A stretch of 5,308 nucleotides of DNA. It comes from Lysobacter sp. (lineage in GTDB: Bacteria > Pseudomonadota > Gammaproteobacteria > Xanthomonadales > Xanthomonadaceae). A program made the position numbers and the translations under genes. Position 1 is the first letter of the stretch. Every line of letters begins with the position of its first letter. Under the pieces are notes generated by a model that saw nothing but the letters and a program-made list of their open reading frames with translations, was not told where the DNA came from and made no database searches. Shown here in pieces: positions 1-5,308 of the stretch. The DNA lies in contig JASLDW010000017.1 of NCBI GenBank assembly GCA_030151365.1, forward strand, positions 1 to 5,308, written 5' to 3'.

Positions 1-1961
1 GCTTGTCGTCGATCCGCGACGTGGACGGCGAACGCACCGTGCAAGCGCATGCCAGGATCGAGTCGTCGCAATGGACGCTTTCCGATGTCGGCGGCGATGG
101 GCAGGGAGGGGGAACGCCCGACTTCGGCAGGGTGATCAACGAGTGCCGGTTGCCGCTGTACCTGCTTGGTCAACGCTTCGGCGTCCTGGCGGAATCGGCC
201 GCGTTCGAGCCGAACGCCATTCCGATCGGCCCGCAAAAACTGGTCGACGCCCTCACCGAAGCCTCGCGCGAAGTGCTGGGCGAAGACTTCCCGCACGCGC
301 TCCTCGCGGACGCGGTCGCGCAGAAGCTGTTCCGCATCTATCCGTCGCTCGTGAACAGCATCAATACGGAATTGGACCGCGCCAGCATCCTGCCCGGCTT
401 GGCGTTCGTACCCTCGCTGAAACGGGAAGGCACGAACGCCCCCAGGATGCCGCCGATGGAGACCGGCATTCCGGACGACTCCGTCGAATATCGCGACATG
501 CCGTCGGACTCCGGCGCGCGCGAGCGTTTCGTGCAGGCCGTGGCGACGCCGGATTTCGCGCAGATGCAGTCCCTGCTGGCCCGCGCGAAAGGCCGCATGC
601 CGTGGCGCCAGTCCGCCGGGATGGAGGCGCAATCGGCCTTGTCCGGACCGGCGGTGGCATCGCTGATCGATGGACTCCCCTCGCGCGATACCTCCGGGCG
701 CCCGCTCGGGATCCGGCAACTCCAGGACGAATTGAACACGCGCGCGAAAGCCGTGCACGGGCCGGATGCGCACCTGAACAGCCAGCTCAGCGATTCCATC
801 GAGTTGCTGGGCATGCTCTATGACGCGATCTGTCGCGACGTGCACAAGCAATCCCGGGCGCTGGAACTGCTGACCCGCCTCCAGGTTCCGCTGGTGCGGA
901 TGGCGGTGTCTGGCCAGGCCTTCTTCGAACAGGCCTCGCATCCGGGGCGCCAGATCATGAATCACGTGGCCGAATCCGGCGCGGCGATCGACGACGACAG
1001 CACCAGCGTCGACCCGCGCTTCGGCGCGGCCCTGCAGCACGCGGTCGAACGCGTCGAAAAGGAGTACCGGGGCGACGAAGCCGTGCTCCGGAGCATCAAC
1101 GTCGAGCTCTCCGAGGCGCATGAGCAGCAGCTCAAGCGCAACCAGGCCGTCGAACAGCGCCATGTCGAAACGGCAAGCGGCCAGGAGCGCCTTGCCATCG
1201 CCCGCGAAGCGGCCAGGTCGTTGCTCGACGAACGCATCGGCGCGCGCCGGTTGCCGGCCCACGCGAACATCCTGCTGCGCACCGCGTGGCAGGATGCACT
1301 GACCTTTATCCGCCTGCGCAACGAACCGCACACGGACACCTGGAAACGCCACGACCGGTTGACCAACCGCATCCTCGAAATCGCGGAAAGCCCCGATGCA
1401 ATCGACGACGTCGACCTGCGCGAATCGATTGCCGCCATCCTCAAGCGCACCGGCTACCACATCGAGGACGCGACCGAGGTCGGCCATGCGCTGAGCCGCA
1501 GCGCATCGGCCCCGAACGATCCCGATCGCATGCCGATGACGAGGCTCGTGATCGCGGTGAAGGCCCGTCCGCGCTTCGGCGAATCGGGCCGCGAAGCGCA
1601 GCAGATCGAAACGGTTGCCGCACCGCGCACGCCCGCGGAAGAGGAATGCTTCCAGCGCGTGCGCAATCTTCCCTTTGGCTGCGCGCTGGACTTCGTGATC
1701 AACCAGCAGGGCGACGTGCGTCGACGCCGCTTGTCGTGGTACAGCCAGGTCACCGGCAATGCCCTGCTGGTGAACCGGCAAGGGGCTCGCGTCGCGGAGA
1801 TCGAACTCGACCAGCTGGCGCGCCTGATGGCCATCGGCCAGGTGCGGGTGGTGGAGAAAAACCAGGCAAGCCTGTTCGATCGCGCCTGGATGGCGACGAA
1901 GAACACCCTCGAGAGCTTCGGCAAGCTGCTTGCCAACCCGGCGCTACCGGCCGCGTCATGA
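1..1961 (+). CDS. DUF1631 family protein, copy 1 (5' end outside window)
   Basis: This is the C-terminal 652 residues of a DUF1631-family protein, whose biochemical role is unknown. The frame is open to the first base. The TTG at base 3 could be read as a start, but the residues there (LSSIRD) align with LVAIRD at residues 96-101 of the complete paralogue downstream, so about 95 N-terminal residues are missing upstream. In visible numbering, residues 48-140 hold the N-terminal conserved block (LPLYLLGQRFGVLA, then LDRASILPGLAF). Residues 141-182 are a polar, variable linker. PDFAQ...LLARAKG (183-197) opens the central helical block, with SDSIELLGMLYD near 263-274 and a charged, probably coiled-coil stretch at about 345-412. 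LLRTAWQDALTFIRLR (424-439) and ILKRTGY (479-485) follow. The C-terminal domain (556-642) contains VRRRRLSWYS and GNALLVNRQG. No signal peptide or membrane segment is visible. The stop overlaps the PilZ gene start by four bases, suggesting coupled translation and a possible physical partnership. The family call is confident; the function is not known. Confidence 0.85.
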   Translation, partial: LSSIRDVDGERTVQAHARIESSQWTLSDVGGDGQGGGTPDFGRVINECRLPLYLLGQRFGVLAESAAFEPNAIPIGPQKLVDALTEASREVLGEDFPHALLADAVAQKLFRIYPSLVNSINTELDRASILPGLAFVPSLKREGTNAPRMPPMETGIPDDSVEYRDMPSDSGARERFVQAVATPDFAQMQSLLARAKGRMPWRQSAGMEAQSALSGPAVASLIDGLPSRDTSGRPLGIRQLQDELNTRAKAVHGPDAHLNSQLSDSIELLGMLYDAICRDVHKQSRALELLTRLQVPLVRMAVSGQAFFEQASHPGRQIMNHVAESGAAIDDDSTSVDPRFGAALQHAVERVEKEYRGDEAVLRSINVELSEAHEQQLKRNQAVEQRHVETASGQERLAIAREAARSLLDERIGARRLPAHANILLRTAWQDALTFIRLRNEPHTDTWKRHDRLTNRILEIAESPDAIDDVDLRESIAAILKRTGYHIEDATEVGHALSRSASAPNDPDRMPMTRLVIAVKARPRFGESGREAQQIETVAAPRTPAEEECFQRVRNLPFGCALDFVINQQGDVRRRRLSWYSQVTGNALLVNRQGARVAEIELDQLARLMAIGQVRVVEKNQASLFDRAWMATKNTLESFGKLLANPALPAAS

Positions 1962-2314
1962 CCACGACGCATGACCGAGGGACCCGGGCAGTCTCCGAAC
2001 TGATCCCGGTCACCGACACCCTGACCGGCAAGCACGTCGGCCGCATCGTCGCGCTCTCCGCTTCCGGCATGCAGGTCGCCTGCAATCCCGGGGGACCGGA
2101 AACCCTGCGCAATGGCGCGCTCTACCAGCTGACCTTCGCGCTCCCGAGCGATTTCGGTGGCGGGCATGCCGAGTGCGGGATCGAAGTGATGTCGGTGGAG
2201 GATCCTCCGGATCGAAACATCAGGCTGGTGCGCGTGCGTTTCATCCTGGTCGATCCCGAAGTCACGACGCGGATCGGCCAATGGTGCGCCGCAGCCAATC
2301 CCGGATACGCCTGA
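1958..2314 (+). CDS. PilZ-domain protein, copy 1 (degenerate c-di-GMP signature)
   Basis: This is a 118-residue single-domain protein with the PilZ layout: a basic N-terminus, LIPVTDTLTGKHVGRI, the ALSASGMQV turn, then a beta-rich half ending in VRVRFILVDP and a C-terminal helix. PilZ domains normally bind cyclic di-GMP through RxxxR and (D/N)xSxxG. When aligned on the shared IPV with the downstream paralogue, R10 matches the middle Arg (R11) of its RRDVR, but the paralogue's R14 is S13 here and its R10 is T9. In the second motif the Asp/Asn is A32, while S34 and G37 remain. Binding is therefore probably weak or absent (inference). The ATG lies inside the ATGA overlap with the DUF1631 stop, and no clear Shine-Dalgarno sequence precedes it, so translation probably depends on termination-reinitiation from the upstream gene. 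The likely role is a small partner or regulatory subunit of the DUF1631 protein, possibly independent of c-di-GMP. Confidence 0.85.
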   Translation: MTTTHDRGTRAVSELIPVTDTLTGKHVGRIVALSASGMQVACNPGGPETLRNGALYQLTFALPSDFGGGHAECGIEVMSVEDPPDRNIRLVRVRFILVDPEVTTRIGQWCAAANPGYA

Positions 2315-2400
2315 AGGCCGGCTCGTGCACTGGATCCCCGGGATGGCCACCTGATCCCAGCAGAGTTGCGACGTCGGTTCACAAATGGCGCGATCGCCCT

Positions 2401-2429
2401 GTTCCAGTCGCCACGGTCGGCAGTACTAT
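2401..2429 (+). promoter_or_regulatory. Weak candidate promoter for the second module
   Basis: TACTAT at 2424-2429 matches the sigma-70 -10 hexamer at four of six positions. It stands 17 bases downstream of a poor -35 (GTTCCA, three of six) at 2401-2406. Transcription would begin only about ten bases before the AAGGA at 2437-2441. The placement before a gene start is suggestive, but the -35 is weak and such matches arise by chance. Confidence 0.2.
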
Positions 2430-2436
2430 CGGCCGC

Positions 2437-2441
2437 AAGGA
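2437..2441 (+). promoter_or_regulatory. Candidate ribosome binding site for the ATG at 2446
   Basis: AAGGA lies four bases before the ATG at 2446, a somewhat short spacing. A competing GGAG at 2458-2461 sits eight bases before an in-frame ATG at 2470, which is better spacing. The two sites define two possible starts that differ by eight residues, and the sequence alone does not settle the choice. Confidence 0.4.
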
Positions 2442-2445
2442 CCCA

Positions 2446-4689
2446 ATGGACGGGACCGGAGCCAGGGATATGGAACATCCGCAATTCGGGCAGCCGCGCG
2501 CGCTGCCGCCGCGCGTACAGAACGCGATCTCGAAAATGATGGCCGCATGCGCCGATGGGATGGCCCATCCGGTGCGCCAGGCGCTCGCCGGCCTGCGCGA
2601 GGAAATGCCGTTGATGATCGGCAATCCGATGGCTGCACGCCGCGAGATCGTCGCGTTTTCGCACTGCAAGCAGTTGTCCGTGCATTCCGGCGAAGTGCTG
2701 CCGGCGCTGCTGGAATGTATCGAACACGAACTGGTCGCCATCCGCGACCAGAGCCACCGGCCGCAACAGTCGGAACTGTGGTCGTCGTCGGAGAGCTGGA
2801 CGCTGGCGGAGGCCGGCGACACTGTCGCGCCACCGCAAGCGGAAGGCATCGGCCAGGTCACCAACCAGTGCAAGCTGCCGCTGTACCTGCTGGGCCAGCG
2901 CTTCGGCGTGCTGGCCGGCGCGCCGGCCTTCGATGCCGACCGGATCCCGGTCGGGCCACGCTGCCTGATCCGCGCCATCGAGGAAGCATCGCGCCGGGTG
3001 TTCGGCGACGACTTCCCGCATATGCTGGTGACCGACACCGTGGCGCGCGCGCTGTTCAGCGACTATGCGGCGCTGGTGAACCGCATCAACAAAGAGCTCG
3101 AGGGCGCCAGCATCCTGCCCGGCCTGACCTTCATCCCGTCGCTGAAGCGCGCCGCCACGCCCGAACTCCCGGCATTCGCCGATGTTCCCGCGACGACGGC
3201 CACGATCGCGCCACTGCCTTCGCAGGGCGCCGCCGGCTGGTTCGAACAACCGGAACACGATGACCGCACCCGTTCCGCCGGTGCGCGCGCCGCGCCCGAT
3301 TTCGCGCAGGCGCGTTCGTTGCTGGCGAAAGCCAAGGGGCAGGCCACGACGGCCTCCGCCACGCACGTGCAGTTGCCGGCCCACATCGTTTCCGAAATGC
3401 TCGATTCGCTGTCCGCGCACGATGCCGGCGGTCGCCCGCGCGGCATCCGCCACCTCCACGACGAACTGAAGGCGCGCGCGAAGTCGCTGCACGGCGGCAA
3501 GGCGCAGTTGTCGCAGCAGCAAAGCGATTCGATCGAATTGCTGGGCATGCTCTACGACGCCGTCTGCCACGACATGCGCGCGCAATCGGGTGCGGCGGAA
3601 CTGCTGAAGCGCCTGCAGATCCCCTTGTTGCGCATGGCGCTGACCGGAGGGGAGTTCTTCGAACAACCGACGCACCCCGGTCGCCAGATCATGAGCCGCG
3701 TGGCCGAGGCCGGCGCGACCATCGCCGACGAAGCCGATGCCGATCCCCAATTCGATGCCGCGCTCGCCCGCGCCGTCGATCGCGTCGAGCAGGAGTATCG
3801 CGGAGACGGCGCCGTCCTCGAGAACATCCACCAGGAACTCGCCGACGCCCACCAGGCGCATGCGCAGCGCAGCGAAGCCGTCGAGCGCCACCAGATCGAG
3901 GCCTCGCGCGGGCAGGAACGCATCGCCATCGCCCGCAATGCCGCACAAGCCCTCCTGGATGCCAAGCTGGCCGGCATCGCCTTGCGCCCGCAGGTCGAAT
4001 TGCTGATCCGCACCGCGTGGCAGGACGCGCTCACCTTCGTCCGCCTGCGCCACGACGATCATTCCGCGTTGTGGCAGCGCCACGAACGCCTGACCGGGCG
4101 CATGCTCCAGGTCGTCACCGCGATCGATGCGATCGAGGACGTGGATCTGCGCGACTCGATCTTCGAAATCCTCAAGCGCACCGGCTACCACTCCGAAGAA
4201 GCCAACGAGGTCGCGGAAACGCTCAGCCGCAGCGCGGGATTGCCGCGCACCGGTGCGCGCATGTCGATGACGGAACTGGTGACGTTGATCCGCGCACGCC
4301 CGCGCTTCGGCGGATCGTCGAAGACCATGCAGCTGGTGGAGGACATGCCGGAACCGCGCAGCGCGCGCGAGGAAGAATGCTATCGCCACCTGAGCACACT
4401 GCCCTTCGGGTGCTGGCTCGACTTCACCATCAACCAGCAAGGCGAGGTGCGCCGTCGCCGCCTGTCGTGGTACAGCCGCATCACCGGCAATGCCCTGCTG
4501 GTCAATCGTCGTGGCGCGCGCGTCGCCGAAATGCAGCTCGACCAGCTCGCGCGACTGATGGCGACCGGCCAGGTGCGCGTGGCGCGCAAGCACGAAATGA
4601 GCCTGCTCGACCGCGCATGGACCAGCACACTGGGAACGCTGGAAAGCCTCGGCAAGTTGTTCGTCCGGCCGGCGGCGGTGGCGTCATGA
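2446..4689 (+). CDS. DUF1631 family protein, copy 2 (complete)
   Basis: This is a complete 747-residue DUF1631 protein, paralogous to copy 1 along its whole visible length. The reaction or partner of the family is unknown. Residues 1-130 form an N-terminal segment (PPRVQNAISKMM near 21-32, then a mostly helical stretch) ending in a variable region. Residues 143-235 hold the first conserved block (LPLYLLGQRFGVLA, then EGASILPGLTFIPSLK), and 236-283 are a Pro/Ala-rich linker. PDFAQARSLLAKAKG (284-298) leads into the central helices with SDSIELLGMLYD (360-371). Residues about 440-508 are charged and probably coiled coil. IRTAWQDALTFVRLR (521-535) and ILKRTGY (575-581) follow, then the C-terminal domain (652-738) with VRRRRLSWYS and GNALLVNRRG. 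By hand count the C-terminal domains of the two copies match at 67 of 87 positions. No signal peptide or membrane helix is seen. The ATG at 2446 has AAGGA four bases upstream; the ATG at 2470 is a real alternative. The stop overlaps the next PilZ start by ATGA. Confidence 0.88.
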   Translation: MDGTGARDMEHPQFGQPRALPPRVQNAISKMMAACADGMAHPVRQALAGLREEMPLMIGNPMAARREIVAFSHCKQLSVHSGEVLPALLECIEHELVAIRDQSHRPQQSELWSSSESWTLAEAGDTVAPPQAEGIGQVTNQCKLPLYLLGQRFGVLAGAPAFDADRIPVGPRCLIRAIEEASRRVFGDDFPHMLVTDTVARALFSDYAALVNRINKELEGASILPGLTFIPSLKRAATPELPAFADVPATTATIAPLPSQGAAGWFEQPEHDDRTRSAGARAAPDFAQARSLLAKAKGQATTASATHVQLPAHIVSEMLDSLSAHDAGGRPRGIRHLHDELKARAKSLHGGKAQLSQQQSDSIELLGMLYDAVCHDMRAQSGAAELLKRLQIPLLRMALTGGEFFEQPTHPGRQIMSRVAEAGATIADEADADPQFDAALARAVDRVEQEYRGDGAVLENIHQELADAHQAHAQRSEAVERHQIEASRGQERIAIARNAAQALLDAKLAGIALRPQVELLIRTAWQDALTFVRLRHDDHSALWQRHERLTGRMLQVVTAIDAIEDVDLRDSIFEILKRTGYHSEEANEVAETLSRSAGLPRTGARMSMTELVTLIRARPRFGGSSKTMQLVEDMPEPRSAREEECYRHLSTLPFGCWLDFTINQQGEVRRRRLSWYSRITGNALLVNRRGARVAEMQLDQLARLMATGQVRVARKHEMSLLDRAWTSTLGTLESLGKLFVRPAAVAS

Positions 4690-5048
4690 GCGCCGATCAG
4701 CGCTACACCGCGCGCCGCGACGTCCGCGCCACCATCCCGGTCGTCGACGCCCTGACCGGCGCGATCGTCGGCCGGGTCGGCAATCTCTGCGCCACCGGAA
4801 TCCAGGTGATCCGCGGCGGTGCGATAGCAGCGGATGCCTTGCAACCGGGGGCGCTCTACCAGTGGGCGTTCGCGCTGCCGGACGAACTCGGCGGCGGACA
4901 GGTCGAATGCGGCGTCGAAGTGATGTGGAGCGGCCAGGACGCTGGACGCGGCCGCGATCTGGTCGGTGCACGCTTCATCCTGATCGACCCGGCGACGATG
5001 GAACGGATCGCGCGCTGGTGCGAGGCCGGGGAACGCACTCCGGCGTGA
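4686..5048 (+). CDS. PilZ-domain protein, copy 2 (near-canonical c-di-GMP motif)
   Basis: This is a 120-residue single PilZ-domain protein, paralogous to the 1958-2314 product. R10-R-D-V-R14 supplies the RxxxR motif. N33-L-C35-A-T-G38 is the second motif with Cys in place of the usual Ser. The beta-barrel half includes ALYQWAFALP (56-65), VECGVEVMW (73-81) and LVGARFILIDP (92-102), where the G-x-RF pattern is typical of PilZ domains; a short helix (MERIARWCE) closes the protein. The family binds cyclic di-GMP and passes the signal to a partner protein. The likely partner here is the DUF1631 protein encoded just upstream, because the genes overlap by ATGA and there is only a weak purine-rich stretch before the ATG, which points to coupled translation. 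c-di-GMP binding is plausible from the two arginines and the Asn, but the Ser-to-Cys change makes affinity uncertain. Confidence 0.88.
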   Translation: MSADQRYTARRDVRATIPVVDALTGAIVGRVGNLCATGIQVIRGGAIAADALQPGALYQWAFALPDELGGGQVECGVEVMWSGQDAGRGRDLVGARFILIDPATMERIARWCEAGERTPA

Positions 5049-5084
5049 CGGCATTCGTCCACGCCGTGCGAATCCCCGTTGGGC

Positions 5085-5090
5085 GACAAT
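5085..5090 (+). promoter_or_regulatory. Possible -10 element upstream of pepQ
   Basis: GACAAT, within GGGCGACAATAGGG, matches the -10 consensus at four of six positions and lies 26 bases before the pepQ ATG. No good -35 hexamer is found 16-18 bases upstream. The position in the 68-base gap after the second PilZ gene fits a separate pepQ promoter, but the assignment is tentative. Confidence 0.25.
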
Positions 5091-5105
5091 AGGGCGTCAT
5101 CCGCC

Positions 5106-5109
5106 AGGA
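5106..5109 (+). promoter_or_regulatory. pepQ ribosome binding site
   Basis: AGGA, seven bases before the ATG at 5117, is a well-spaced Shine-Dalgarno core. It supports that ATG as the pepQ start, in agreement with the expected N-terminus of the family. Confidence 0.6.
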
Positions 5110-5116
5110 TCCGCCC

Positions 5117-5308
5117 ATGTCCGAGCCCTCCCTCGCCGGCCTCTATGCCGACCACCTCGAGACCGTCAAGCGCCACGCCGACGCGGCGTTGCAGCGCGGC
5201 GGTTTCGACCAGCTGGTCGTGCCCAGCGGCACCTCGCACTACCAGGTCTTCGACGACCGCGACTATCCCTATGCGGTGAACCCGCAGTTCAAGTACTGGC
5301 TGCCGGTC
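5117..5308 (+). CDS. pepQ: Xaa-Pro dipeptidase PepQ (prolidase), 3' end outside window
   Basis: The first 64 residues of a PepQ-type prolidase are present; the frame runs in phase off the window edge. The enzyme is a cytosolic metallopeptidase of family M24B that splits Xaa-Pro dipeptides, finishing the breakdown of proline-containing peptides. Recognition rests on the N-terminus. LAGLYADHLETV corresponds to the LYxxHI/L opening of E. coli PepQ, and DYPYAVNPQFKYWLPV (residues 49-64) matches the family's conserved YPFKVNPQFKAWVPV-type segment, which lies in the non-catalytic N-terminal domain. The metal-binding Asp, His and Glu residues fall in the C-terminal pita-bread domain beyond this window, so activity cannot be judged here. 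The start ATG has AGGA seven bases upstream. The gene sits 68 bases after the PilZ stop, and the gap plus its own ribosome binding site suggest independent translation. No functional link to the PilZ modules is evident. Confidence 0.92.
   Translation, partial: MSEPSLAGLYADHLETVKRHADAALQRGGFDQLVVPSGTSHYQVFDDRDYPYAVNPQFKYWLPV

Larger units (their letters stand above)
2315..2445. other. Spacer between the two DUF1631-PilZ modules
   Basis: This 131-base stretch separates the first PilZ stop from the second DUF1631 start. The second reading frame is open through it, but its translation does not resemble the DUF1631 family and would overlap the PilZ gene, so I treat it as non-coding. It holds a weak five-base-pair inverted repeat (2340-2344 with 2354-2358), a TTCACA hexamer at 2378-2383 without a well-placed -10 partner, and a possible -10 (TACTAT) at 2424-2429. 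No hairpin followed by a T run is visible, so read-through from the first module into the second is plausible. Confidence 0.6.

Noticed and set aside
3..5. TTG as the true start of the first DUF1631 gene
   Set aside because: Paralogue alignment continues through this codon (LSSIRD with LVAIRD at residues 96-101 of copy 2), so the gene begins upstream of the window.
1286..1957. Longer forward frame fused in front of the first PilZ protein
   Set aside because: This part lies inside the DUF1631 gene in another frame and reads as Arg/Pro/Ala-rich shadow sequence; the PilZ similarity begins only after the ATG at 1958.
1454..2350. Antisense open frame of 298 codons across the first DUF1631 end and first PilZ gene
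   Set aside because: It lies opposite two well-supported genes and has a biased composition with no recognisable family, so it is a shadow frame.
2340..2358. Inverted repeat GGGAT/ATCCC as a terminator after the first PilZ gene
   Set aside because: It has only five base pairs and a nine-base loop, with no following T run.
2173..2445. N-terminal extension of the second DUF1631 protein into the first PilZ gene
   Set aside because: The extension would overlap the PilZ gene by 142 bases in another frame and its translation is unlike the family. ATG starts with ribosome binding sites exist at 2446 and 2470.
2122..4593. Very long antisense open frame (823 codons) opposite the second DUF1631 gene
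   Set aside because: Its translation is low-complexity, rich in Arg, Ala, Gly and His with no recognisable domain. Long open frames opposite genes are common in GC-rich DNA, and the sense frame has clear family similarity to its paralogue.
4017..4685. Longer forward frame fused in front of the second PilZ protein
   Set aside because: As with copy 1, the upstream part is a shadow of the DUF1631 gene; the PilZ protein starts at the ATGA overlap.
5053..5073. Inverted repeat ATTCG/CGAAT as a terminator or operator after the second PilZ gene
   Set aside because: Five-base arms with an 11-base loop and no T run are within what chance gives in this composition.

Overview
The window is GC-rich, with dense genes all on the + strand. 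It reads as a fragment of a gammaproteobacterial chromosome, most likely from the Xanthomonadaceae/Lysobacteraceae (Lysobacter/Luteimonas type). That placement rests on base composition, on a PepQ-type prolidase as the downstream gene, and on recalled family context. It was not tested by any search.

Layout: (1) bases 1-1961, the C-terminal part of a DUF1631-family protein whose 5' end lies outside the window; (2) 1958-2314, a small PilZ-domain protein overlapping it by an ATGA junction; (3) 2315-2445, a 131-base spacer; (4) 2446-4689, a complete second DUF1631 protein that is a clear paralogue of the first; (5) 4686-5048, a second small PilZ protein, again joined by an ATGA overlap; (6) 5049-5116, a short spacer; (7) 5117 to the end, the first 64 codons of pepQ (Xaa-Pro dipeptidase).

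The main feature is a tandem duplication of a two-gene module, [DUF1631 + PilZ] x 2, with a period of about 2.73 kb and a conserved translational-coupling junction in each copy. The second PilZ protein keeps most of the c-di-GMP signature (RxxxR and NxCxxG). The first has lost the second arginine and the Asp/Asn of that signature. My inference is that the two modules have diverged into a probable c-di-GMP-responsive pair and a probably nucleotide-independent (or altered) pair. The function of DUF1631 is unknown, and neither protein shows a signal peptide or membrane segment, so the system is probably cytosolic. pepQ is a housekeeping peptidase gene with its own ribosome binding site and is probably not functionally linked.

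I saw no RNA genes, insertion sequences, CRISPR repeats, attachment sites or convincing intrinsic terminators.
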